NCBI RefSeq assembly: GCF_026339995.1
Contig: NZ_JAPEPT010000003.1
Span: forward strand, 620,001 to 684,000
DNA: 64,000 nucleotides
Direction: 5' to 3'
Source: Streptomyces sp. NBC_01481
GTDB taxonomy: Bacteria > Actinomycetota > Actinomycetes > Streptomycetales > Streptomycetaceae
Shown: positions 18,301-24,944 of the stretch, one piece after another
Layout of the letters: every line of letters starts with the position of its first letter
Position numbering within the stretch: the first letter of the stretch is position 1
The notes under the pieces: generated by a model
Database searches by the model: none
The model's input: only the letters and a program-made list of their open reading frames with translations
What the model was told of the DNA's origin: nothing
Made by a program: the position numbers and the translations under genes

Positions 18301-19022
18301 CCATGAAGGGCGACCACCCGATCGCCTGGTGCCAGACCTACGAGGGCGGCCGCGCCTTCTACACCGGAGGCGGCCACACCAAGGAGTCGTACGCCGAACC
18401 GGCCTTCCGACAGCACCTGCTCGGCGGACTGCGCTACGCCACGGGACAGGTCGCGGCCGACTGCAGGCCGAAGACCGGATACCGGCCGATCTTCAACGGC
18501 AGGACCCTGGACGGCTGGAAGCAGGCGGGGCCCGGAAAGTTCACTGTCGTCGACGGTGAACTGCGCACCGAGGGCGGCATGGGCATGCTCTCGTACCAGG
18601 CCAAGGAGCTGAAGTCCTACTCGCTCAAGCTCGACTGGAAGCTGGACGGCGACGACAATTCCGGAGTCTTCGTGGGCTTCCCGGCCTCCGACGACCCCTG
18701 GTCGGCGGTGAACAACGGCTACGAGGTGCAGATCGACGCGACCGACGCACCCGACCGCACGACAGGCGCCGTCTACGGCTTCAAGTCGGCAGACCTCGCG
18801 GCTCGCGACCGTGTCCTGCGACCGCCCGGCCAGTGGAACAGCTACGAACTCCGGGTGCAGGGGGAGCGGCTGCAGGTCTTCCTCAACGGTGTGAAGATCA
18901 ACGACTTCATCAACACCGACCCGGCGCGCAGCCTCAAGGAAGGCTATATCGGCCTCCAGAATCATGGCGCCGACGATCAGGTGTCCTTCCGCGACATCCA
19001 ACTCAGGGAGCTGCCCTCATAG
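15339..19022 (+). CDS. Secreted multidomain carbohydrate protein: sorbosone/glucose dehydrogenase-PKD-CBM6-ThuA-DUF1080
   Basis: A 1227-residue exoprotein. A Sec signal peptide (RKALALLTGGLLAAGSLALTAPQ) is followed by a PQQ-type glucose/sorbosone dehydrogenase beta-propeller (about 45-490; DEEGLQGIGLDPKF, AMGFRNPFRF, GNFGWPFC). A PKD domain comes next (about 491-575; YAWDFGDGGTS), then a short Ig-like stretch and a CBM6-like domain (about 689-812; DNGDWIAFKPYNL). A ThuA glutamine-amidotransferase-like domain (about 817-1035; FSKTAGFRHDSIP, GGGYMGVHAAADTEY) leads to a DUF1080 3-keto-glycoside hydrolase/lyase domain (1045-1227; FNGRTLDGW, EVQIDATD). GTG 15339 is preceded by CGGAGGA. The domains are those of keto-sugar chemistry: oxidation, binding and cleavage. 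It fits the adjacent importer, dehydrogenase and isomerases. It ends 15 bases before a strong terminator. Confidence 0.92.
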   Translation: MHRKLHRARKALALLTGGLLAAGSLALTAPQAAPTADAAPAAEEFQQVTLAKGVEETGEPMSLAVLPDRSVLHTSRNGELRMTDSAGNTRVVGTIPVYSHDEEGLQGIGLDPKFGENRFVYLYYAPPLSTPAGDAPNEGTAEDFAKFDGVNRLSRFVLKADGTLDNASEKKIIDIPATRGICCHVGGDIDFDAQGNLYLSTGDDSNPFASDGYTPIDERPGRNPAYDARRTSANTNDLRGKILRIKVNDDASYSIPDGNLFAPGTAKTRPEIYAMGFRNPFRFSVDKKTGIVYVGDYGPDAGAADPKRGPGGQVEFARITKPGNFGWPFCTGKNDPYVDYDFATKTSGATFDCAAPKNESPYNTGLVDLPPAQPAWIPYDGGSVPEFGTGSESPMGGPVYRYDAASTSPVKFPEAYDGDFFAGEFGRRWIKRIKQGEDGAVQSINPLPWTGTQVMDMAFGPDGALYVLDYGTAYFGGDKNSGLYRIENATGGRSPVAEAAATKTSGQAPLRVGFSSAGTSDADGDALTYAWDFGDGGTSTDANPTYTYKKNGNYTATVTAKDPGGRTGSASVHVVVGNTAPKVVLQLPVEGQLFSFGDEIPFKVTVTDPEDGTIDCAKVKVTYVLGHDSHGHPVTSAHGCTGTIKTSADGGHDPNANIFGVFDAEYTDGGGGGQAALTSHDQSQLQPRHRQAEHFTTSSGIKLYDKATAHGGKTVGDIDNGDWIAFKPYNLTGSTKLTARISSGGAGGILEVRTGSASGPLLGSVPVPVTGSWETFQDVDIPLRAVPRKTTELFLAFKGGQGALYDVDDFELSNTPVDRTAKRVLVFSKTAGFRHDSIPTGIAALKELGASSNITVDATEEAAQFTTSNLARYDVVVFLSTTGDVLGADQQKAFENYVAAGGGYMGVHAAADTEYDWAFYGGLVGAYFQSHPQIQPATVRVEDHTHPSTSHLDDAWERTDEWYNYRTNPRAQARILATLDETTYQGGTMKGDHPIAWCQTYEGGRAFYTGGGHTKESYAEPAFRQHLLGGLRYATGQVAADCRPKTGYRPIFNGRTLDGWKQAGPGKFTVVDGELRTEGGMGMLSYQAKELKSYSLKLDWKLDGDDNSGVFVGFPASDDPWSAVNNGYEVQIDATDAPDRTTGAVYGFKSADLAARDRVLRPPGQWNSYELRVQGERLQVFLNGVKINDFINTDPARSLKEGYIGLQNHGADDQVSFRDIQLRELPS

Positions 19023-19036
19023 GCGTCCCCCGAGAC

Positions 19037-19076
19037 GACGGCGGGCGGGGAGGCGCCGTACCCCCCGCCCGCCGTC
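19037..19076 (+). terminator. Strong GC hairpin terminator
   Basis: A perfect 14-bp stem, GACGGCGGGCGGGG (19037-19050) with CCCCGCCCGCCGTC (19063-19076), and a 12-base loop. It separates the exoprotein gene from the Ebo-type operon, which suggests that the latter has its own control or is expressed by read-through. Confidence 0.7.
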
Positions 19077-19107
19077 CCCACCACACCGAGAGGCAGGGAG
19101 GCAGCCC

Positions 19108-20235
19108 GTGACGAACGGGAATGACCGCACGACACGCACCGGAGTCTGGTTCGTGGGAGCGCGTGGTTCCGTGGCCACCACGGCCGTCGCGGGGTGCGCG
19201 GCGATCGCTGCCGGACTGCATCCCCCGAACGGCATGGTCACGGAAACCAGGCCGTTCGCCGGATCGGGGCTGCCTCCCCTGTCGTCGCTGGTCTTCGGCG
19301 GCCACGACATCGCGCACGGCCCGCTGCCCAAGCGGGCCGAGGCGCTTGCGGCCGGGGGAGTGCTGCCGCACGGGCTGACCGCTGCCGTACGAGGTGAACT
19401 GGCCGCCGCCGACGCGGAGATACGCCCCGGTGGGCCACAGTCCGGCGACGCGCGGACCGACGAGGAACTGATCGCCGCCTTCGCCTCGGACATGAGCGAC
19501 TTCCGGGACCGGCACGGGCTCGCCCGCGTCGTCGTCGTCAATGTCTCTTCCACCGAGCCGGTGCCCGAGCCCGACGCTGTACGTCTGCCGCCCAGCTCGA
19601 TCTACGCTGCCGCGGCGCTGCGGGCAGGGTGCCCCTTCGTCAACTTCACCCCCTCCACCGGGCTGCGCACCGCGGCCCTCACCGACGCCGCCGCGGCACG
19701 TGGACTTCCCCACGCGGGCCGTGACGGCAAGACGGGCCAGACGCTGCTCCGTTCCGTGCTCGCCCCGATGTTCGTGCAGCGCGCCCTGACGGTACGGGCG
19801 TGGTCGGGCACCAACCTGCTGGGCGGCGGGGACGGAGCGGCGCTGGCCGATCCGGGCGCGGCGGCCGCGAAGAACGCGGGCAAGGAGCGGGTTCTCAGCG
19901 ACACCCTGGGCATCGTGCCCGAAGGCGAGGTCCATATCGACGACGTCCCGGCGCTCGGCGAGTGGAAGACGGCCTGGGATCACATCGCGTTCGAGGGTTT
20001 CCTCGGCTCGCGGATGATCCTCCAGACGATCTGGCAGGGCTGCGACTCGGCGCTCGCGGCCCCCTTGGTTCTGGATCTGGCACGGCTGGTGGCCCGCGCG
20101 CATGAGGTGGGCCTGGCGGGCCCGCTGCCGGAACTGGGCTTCTACTTCAAGGATCCGGACGGCGGTTCGGCGGCGCTGGGGGAGCAGTTCGAGGCGCTGC
20201 TTTCCTTCGCCGACCGGCTGCGGGAGGCGCGATGA
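19108..20235 (+). CDS. Inositol-3-phosphate synthase homologue at the head of the Ebo-type operon
   Basis: Myo-inositol-phosphate synthases cyclise glucose-6-phosphate in an NAD-dependent reaction. The 375-residue protein begins with a Rossmann motif (VWFVGARGSVATTAVAGCAAI). It contains the catalytic-domain stretch RAWSGTNLLGGGDGAALADP and, near the C-terminus, GSRMILQTIWQGCDSALAAPLVLDLARLV, matching the SLLAAPIILDL region of the family. A lysine in GEWKTAWDH corresponds to the region of active-site lysines. GTG 19108 follows GGCAGGGAGG. It overlaps the prenyltransferase gene in ATGA. The housekeeping enzyme is normally elsewhere and about 360 residues with a different N-terminus, so this is a specialised paralogue, likely supplying a cyclitol phosphate to the operon. 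Confidence 0.82.
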   Translation: MTNGNDRTTRTGVWFVGARGSVATTAVAGCAAIAAGLHPPNGMVTETRPFAGSGLPPLSSLVFGGHDIAHGPLPKRAEALAAGGVLPHGLTAAVRGELAAADAEIRPGGPQSGDARTDEELIAAFASDMSDFRDRHGLARVVVVNVSSTEPVPEPDAVRLPPSSIYAAAALRAGCPFVNFTPSTGLRTAALTDAAAARGLPHAGRDGKTGQTLLRSVLAPMFVQRALTVRAWSGTNLLGGGDGAALADPGAAAAKNAGKERVLSDTLGIVPEGEVHIDDVPALGEWKTAWDHIAFEGFLGSRMILQTIWQGCDSALAAPLVLDLARLVARAHEVGLAGPLPELGFYFKDPDGGSAALGEQFEALLSFADRLREAR

Positions 20236-21389
20236 CCTGGCGGGCCTGGGCGGAACTGCTGCGGGTGTCGGCGCTGTTCACGGTGCCGGGGGATGCGCTG
20301 GCGGGAGCGGCGGCGGTGGGGCTGCGACCCAATGGCCGGACCCTGCTGGCCGTCGGCAGCTCGCTGTGTCTGTACGAGGCGGGCATGGCGCTGAACGACT
20401 GGGCGGACCGGGAGGTGGACGCGGTGGAGCGCCCGCACCGGCCGATTCCGTCGGGGCGCCTCAGCGCCGGGGCTGCGCTGGGGGCGGCGGGTGCGCTGAC
20501 TGGCGCGGGCCTGGTGCTGGCTTCCCGCGCGGGCCGCCCGGCTCTGGCGGTGGCGTCGGCGTTGTCGGTGACCGTCTGGTCGTACGACCTCTACTTCAAG
20601 CACACGGCGGGTGGCCCGGCGGCGATGGCGGCGGCGCGGGGGCTGGATCTGGTGCTGGGCGCGGTCGCGACGGGATCGGGCGCGGCCCGGCTCGGCGACG
20701 CTCGCGAGGCGGGGGTCCCCGGCGCGTCGTGGGGCGCGTTCGCCGCGGGCGGCGGCCGGCCGGGGATTCTCGCCGCGGTGCCGTCCGCCGCCGTGCTGAG
20801 CGCCCACACATATGCGGTGACATCGGTGTCCCGTCACGAGGCGCAGGGAGGATCAACTGCGGTGCCGCTTGCGGCGCTCACGGCGACCATCGGGCTGGGC
20901 GCCCTCGCGACGAGAGGCGCGTGGGGTGGCGGGGTCCATGCCGTGCCGGAGGTACCAGACCCCGCGCCGCGAAGCAGGCGCGGTCGGGGGCGGGGGCTGC
21001 CCCGACTGTCCCTCCCGCCCCGGGGGTCTGGGGGCTTGCCCCCCACGCGGCGGAGCCGCACATCGACACAGCCGGGAAGGGGCGGGTCAGGGGAGAGCTT
21101 CAAGCGGTCACCGCGACCGCCCGCACCCCGGGCCCCGCTCACCCCGGCCCACCTCGCCACCACCGCGTTCGCCGCCGCCTACATCCGTACCGCCGCCAAG
21201 CCCCTCCTGCACGCCGCCCTCAACCCCTCCCCGCCCCTCACCCAGCGGGCCGTCGGTGGTGGCATCCGGGCCATGATCCCACTGCAGGCGACCCTCGCCG
21301 CCCGCACCGGCGCCGGTGCCACGGCCCTCGCGGTGATGGCACTGGTCCCGCTCGCCCGCAAGTTCGCACGGAAGGTCAGCGTCACATGA
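20232..21389 (+). CDS. eboC: UbiA-type prenyltransferase (EboC-like), with inserted repeat
   Basis: An integral membrane prenyltransferase of 385 residues. The first aspartate-rich motif is NDWADREVDAVERPHRPIPSG (NDxxDxxxD), and a second region is YDLYFKHTAGGP. UbiA enzymes attach a prenyl chain to an acceptor within the membrane. Between about residues 235 and 300 the protein contains an odd Pro/Arg/Gly-rich, non-membrane stretch (VPEVPDPAPRSRRGRGRG...). It is encoded by a GC palindrome also found in intergenic DNA at 6680; after it the normal sequence resumes (AAYIRTAAKPLLHAALNPSPP). The frame is kept. The gene overlaps both neighbours by 4 bases, so it is certainly cotranscribed. Confidence 0.85.
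   Translation: MTWRAWAELLRVSALFTVPGDALAGAAAVGLRPNGRTLLAVGSSLCLYEAGMALNDWADREVDAVERPHRPIPSGRLSAGAALGAAGALTGAGLVLASRAGRPALAVASALSVTVWSYDLYFKHTAGGPAAMAAARGLDLVLGAVATGSGAARLGDAREAGVPGASWGAFAAGGGRPGILAAVPSAAVLSAHTYAVTSVSRHEAQGGSTAVPLAALTATIGLGALATRGAWGGGVHAVPEVPDPAPRSRRGRGRGLPRLSLPPRGSGGLPPTRRSRTSTQPGRGGSGESFKRSPRPPAPRAPLTPAHLATTAFAAAYIRTAAKPLLHAALNPSPPLTQRAVGGGIRAMIPLQATLAARTGAGATALAVMALVPLARKFARKVSVT
21022..21043. repeat. Dispersed 22-bp palindromic repeat inside the prenyltransferase gene
   Basis: Identical over 22 bases to 6680-6701 (string beginning GGGGGTCTGG and ending GGCTTGCCCCC). It is embedded in a larger stretch, about 20940-21125, whose translation is alien to a membrane protein. The same string is intergenic in its other copy here. 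Confidence 0.75.
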
Positions 21390-22255
21390 ACCCCGCCCCC
21401 ATCCGCCTCGGCTACGGCACCAACGGGCTCACCGATCTCCGCCTCGGCGACGCCCTCGCCCTCCTCGCGGACCTCGGCTACGACGGCGTCGGTCTCACCC
21501 TCGACCATATGCACCTGGACCCGCTCGCCCCGAACCTGGCCTCCCGCACCAGCCAAGTGGCCGCCACATTGGGCAAGTTAGGACTGGGCGTCACCGTCGA
21601 GACCGGCGCCCGCTACGTCCTCGACCCCCGCCGCAAACACGGCCCCTCCCTCCTCGACCCGGACCCCGACGGCCGTGCGGCCCGTACCGCCCTGCTCACC
21701 ACCGCCGTGCAGGTCGCCGCCGACCTCGGCGCCCACGCCGTGCACTGTTTCAGCGGCATCACCCCCGCCGACACCACGCCCGACACGGCCTGGAAGCGGC
21801 TCGAAGAGTCATTCACCCCCGTCCTGGAGGCGGCCGCCGACGCCGACGTCCCCCTTGCCATCGAGCCCGAACCCGGACACCTCCTCGCCACCCTCGCCGA
21901 CTTCCACCGCCTCCGCGGCATCCTCGGCGACCCCGAACCTCTCGGTCTCACCCTCGACATCGGCCACTGCCAGTGCCTCGAACCGGCCCCGCCCGCCGAC
22001 TGCGTGCGCGACGCCGCCCCCTGGCTGCGCCATGTCCAAATCGAGGACATGCGCCGCGGCGTCCATGAACACCTCCCCTTCGGAGACGGGGAGATCGACT
22101 TCCCGCCTGTACTCGAAGCCCTCGCCGCCACCGGCCACCAGGGCCTGACCGTCGTCGAACTGCCCCGCCACTCGCACGCGGGACCCGAACTCGCCCGCGC
22201 CTCGATCGAGTTCCTCCGCTCGCAGGCCCCACTGAAGGGAGCACCGACATCGTGA
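21386..22255 (+). CDS. Sugar phosphate isomerase/epimerase TIM-barrel protein of the Ebo-type operon
   Basis: A 289-residue AP-endonuclease-2-like TIM barrel. Conserved elements are LGYGTNGLTDL at the start, LAIEPEPGHLL and LGLTLDIGHCQCL with metal-ligand Glu/Asp/His, HVQIEDMRRGVHEHLPFGDGEIDF and a terminal ELPRHSH. The FGDGEID motif is typical of hydroxypyruvate isomerase/inosose-type members. The ATG overlaps the upstream stop (ATGA) and its own stop overlaps the eboA GTG (GTGA). The substrate is unknown; by position it would act on the cyclitol or sugar derivative handled by the operon. Confidence 0.85.
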   Translation: MNPAPIRLGYGTNGLTDLRLGDALALLADLGYDGVGLTLDHMHLDPLAPNLASRTSQVAATLGKLGLGVTVETGARYVLDPRRKHGPSLLDPDPDGRAARTALLTTAVQVAADLGAHAVHCFSGITPADTTPDTAWKRLEESFTPVLEAAADADVPLAIEPEPGHLLATLADFHRLRGILGDPEPLGLTLDIGHCQCLEPAPPADCVRDAAPWLRHVQIEDMRRGVHEHLPFGDGEIDFPPVLEALAATGHQGLTVVELPRHSHAGPELARASIEFLRSQAPLKGAPTS

Positions 22256-22914
22256 CGCCGACCCACAAGGAACTCGACCGGCAGCTCCCCGACGACGCAC
22301 GCGCCTGGCTCGACGAAGCACTTGCCGAGGCCGCCGAAGCCGAGGCCGCACGTCCCGCCGCCGGGGCCGCGCGTCCCGGCGCCGAGACGCCTCCGGCCGA
22401 GCCGTCCCCGTACGCCGTACCCCTCTGGGAGCTCCGTTTCGCCTCAGCAGGCCGGGCCTGTGGCCAGCACTACGCCGACTCCGTACGCACCCTGCTCCTC
22501 GTCGAGGCCCGCGCCGACAGCGCCACCCTCACCCGCCTCTATCAGCAGGGCACCGCCGCCGAGCGTCGTGCCGTGCTCCTCGCCCTGCACCAACTCCTCG
22601 AAGGGCCCGTCGCCCTTCCGCTCGTCGAGGACGCGCTGCGTACCAACGACACGCGGCTGGTCGCCGCCGCGGTGGGCCCGTACGCCGCCGAGCACCTCGA
22701 TCCGCACGCCTGGCGGCACGCCGTCCTCAAGTGCCTGTTCACCGGTGTGCCCGTCGATGCCGTCGCCGACTTGGACAGCCGGGCCGCGGGCGACGACGAG
22801 CTGGCCAGGATGCTCGCCGACTACGCCGCCGAGCGCACCGCCGCCGGCCGCGCAGTGCCCCCCGACCTCAACCACGTGCTGACCCTGACCGGCGAGCAGT
22901 CCGAGGAGTTCTGA
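22252..22914 (+). CDS. eboA: EboA domain protein
   Basis: A 220-residue soluble, mostly helical, Ala/Leu-rich protein without known catalytic motif. Its assignment rests on the family-like stretches LLVEARADSATLTRLYQQGTAAERRAVLLAL and DALRTNDTRLVAAAVGPYAAEHL, and on its exact place before the TatD and EboE genes, as in known ebo clusters. In cyanobacteria the ebo genes are needed to move the scytonemin monomer to the periplasm; the biochemical role of EboA is not known. GTG start, overlapping both neighbours (GTGA upstream, TGATG downstream). Confidence 0.8.
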   Translation: MTPTHKELDRQLPDDARAWLDEALAEAAEAEAARPAAGAARPGAETPPAEPSPYAVPLWELRFASAGRACGQHYADSVRTLLLVEARADSATLTRLYQQGTAAERRAVLLALHQLLEGPVALPLVEDALRTNDTRLVAAAVGPYAAEHLDPHAWRHAVLKCLFTGVPVDAVADLDSRAAGDDELARMLADYAAERTAAGRAVPPDLNHVLTLTGEQSEEF

Positions 22915-23762
22915 TGCGTATCTTCGACCCCCATATCCATATGACCTCCCGTACCACCGACGACTATCAGGCGATGTACGACGCGGGTGTGCGTGCGGTG
23001 GTCGAACCGTCCTTCTGGCTGGGCCAGCCCCGCACCTCGCCCGCCAGCTTCTTCGACTACTTCGACGCCCTGCTCGGCTGGGAGCCGTTCCGCGCATCCC
23101 AGTACGGCATCGCCCACCACTGCACGATCGCCCTCAACCCCAAGGAAGCGAACGACCCCCGCTGCACTCCCGTCCTCGACGCGCTGCCCCGTTATCTCGT
23201 CAAGGACTCCGTCGTCGCCGTCGGCGAGATCGGCTACGACTCCATGACCCCCGCCGAAGACGCCGCACTCGCCGCCCAGCTCCAGCTCGCCGCCGAGCAC
23301 GGCCTGCCCGCCCTCGTCCACACCCCGCACCGCGACAAGCTCGCGGGCCTCCACCGCACGGTCGACGTCATCCGCGAATCCGCGCTGCCCACGGACCGCG
23401 TGCTGCTCGACCACCTCAATGAGACGACCGTAAAGCACGCCACTGACAGCGGCTGCTGGCTGGGCTTCTCCATCTACCCGGACACCAAGATGGACGAGGA
23501 CCGGATGGTCGCGATCCTCAAGACATACGGAACCGAGAAGGTGCTGGTCAACTCGGCCGCCGACTGGGGCAAGAGCGACCCGCTCAAGACCCGCAGGGTC
23601 GGCGACGCGATGCTCGCCGCAGGCTTCACGGAAGACGACGTGGACCAGGTCCTGTGGCGTAACCCCGTCGCGTTCTACGGCCTCAGCGGCCGCCCCCAGC
23701 TCGACATCCCCGAACCGGAGTCCCTCCACGAGGGCAACTCCATCCTCCGCGGCGGGGAATGA
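22914..23762 (+). CDS. eboB: TatD-family metal-dependent hydrolase (EboB-like)
   Basis: A 282-residue TIM-barrel hydrolase. The N-terminal MRIFDPHIHMTSRTTDDY has the HxH metal pair. VGEIGYDSM supplies the glutamate ligand, LVHTPHRDK a histidine, LLDHLNE another and VNSAADWGKSDP the aspartate, giving a complete TatD-type metal site. TatD relatives act on nucleic acids or small phosphorylated or amide compounds; in ebo clusters the substrate is unknown. It overlaps eboA by TGATG; EboE follows after 12 bases. Confidence 0.88.
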   Translation: MRIFDPHIHMTSRTTDDYQAMYDAGVRAVVEPSFWLGQPRTSPASFFDYFDALLGWEPFRASQYGIAHHCTIALNPKEANDPRCTPVLDALPRYLVKDSVVAVGEIGYDSMTPAEDAALAAQLQLAAEHGLPALVHTPHRDKLAGLHRTVDVIRESALPTDRVLLDHLNETTVKHATDSGCWLGFSIYPDTKMDEDRMVAILKTYGTEKVLVNSAADWGKSDPLKTRRVGDAMLAAGFTEDDVDQVLWRNPVAFYGLSGRPQLDIPEPESLHEGNSILRGGE

Positions 23763-23774
23763 GGAGGCCGACGC

Positions 23775-24944
23775 ATGCGCTTCCGCCACCCCGACGGCAC
23801 CACCGTCCACCTCTCCTACTGCACCAACGTCCACCCCGCGGAGACCCTCGACGGCGTCATCGCCCAACTGCGCGACCACTGCGAGCCGGTACGCAAACGC
23901 CTCGGCCGCGACCGCCTCGGGATCGGCCTGTGGCTCGCCAAAGACGCGGCCGGCGCCCTGGTCGGCGACCCGGCGGCGCTGCGGGGACTGGCTGCCGAGC
24001 TCGACCGCCGCGGCCTGGAAGTCGTCACCCTCAACGGCTTTCCCTATGAAGGGTTCGGCGCCGAGGAGGTCAAGTACCGGGTCTACAAGCCGGACTGGGC
24101 CGATCCCGAACGGCTCGCCCACACCACCGACCTGGCCCGCCTCCTCGCCTCCCTCCTTCCCGAAGATGTCACCGAGGGCAGCATCTCCACCCTGCCGCTG
24201 GCCTGGCGTACCCCCTTCGGCGACACGGCGGCCGGGGCCGCGCACACCGCACTGGTCACCCTCGCCGAGCGCCTGGACGCCTTGGAGGAGCTGACCGGGA
24301 AGTCGATACGCATCGGTCTGGAGCCGGAGCCCGGCTGCATCGTCGAGACCACCGCGGACGCGATACGTCCCCTGGCCGCGATCGCCTCCCGCCGCATCGG
24401 CATCTGCATCGACACCTGCCATCTCGCAACCTCCTTCGAAGATCCACAGACTGCCCTGGCCGCACTCACCGCGGCGGGCATCGCCATCCCCAAAGCGCAG
24501 CTGTCCGCCGCGCTGCATGCCGAAGAACCCCACCTTCCCGAAGTACGGGCGGCGTTGGCCGCCTTCGCCGAACCGCGTTTCCTGCACCAGACCCGCACCC
24601 GCACCGCCGCAGGTCTGCGTGGCACGGACGACCTGGACGAAGCCCTCGCCGGCCAGACGCTGCCCGAGGCCGCCCCCTGGCGCGCTCACTTCCATGTCCC
24701 CCTGCACGCCCGGCCCGCTCTTCCGCTCACCTCCACCCTCCCGGTGCTCCGGGACACGCTGACCCTGCTGGTCGGCGGCCCGGTCCCGCTGACCCGGCAC
24801 CTCGAGGTCGAGACCTACACCTGGCAGGCGCTGCCTCCCGAGCTGCGCCCGCGCAACCGCACCCAGCTCGCCGACGGCATCGCCGCCGAACTCGCTCTTG
24901 CCCGTGATCTGTTGACCGACCTCGGACTCAAGGAGCTGCCGTGA
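23775..24944 (+). CDS. eboE: EboE: xylose-isomerase-like metabolite traffic protein
   Basis: A 389-residue TIM-barrel protein. It begins MRFRHPDGTTVHLSYCTNVHPAETLDGV, a hallmark start of proteins called metabolite traffic protein EboE. Metal-ligand-type motifs are IGLEPEPGCIVE, RIGICIDTCHLATSFE and HFHVPLHA. The C-terminal HLEVETYTWQALP is also characteristic. GGAGG precedes the ATG, and the stop overlaps the EboF GTG. Together with EboA, B, C and F it defines the operon. Confidence 0.88.
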   Translation: MRFRHPDGTTVHLSYCTNVHPAETLDGVIAQLRDHCEPVRKRLGRDRLGIGLWLAKDAAGALVGDPAALRGLAAELDRRGLEVVTLNGFPYEGFGAEEVKYRVYKPDWADPERLAHTTDLARLLASLLPEDVTEGSISTLPLAWRTPFGDTAAGAAHTALVTLAERLDALEELTGKSIRIGLEPEPGCIVETTADAIRPLAAIASRRIGICIDTCHLATSFEDPQTALAALTAAGIAIPKAQLSAALHAEEPHLPEVRAALAAFAEPRFLHQTRTRTAAGLRGTDDLDEALAGQTLPEAAPWRAHFHVPLHARPALPLTSTLPVLRDTLTLLVGGPVPLTRHLEVETYTWQALPPELRPRNRTQLADGIAAELALARDLLTDLGLKELP

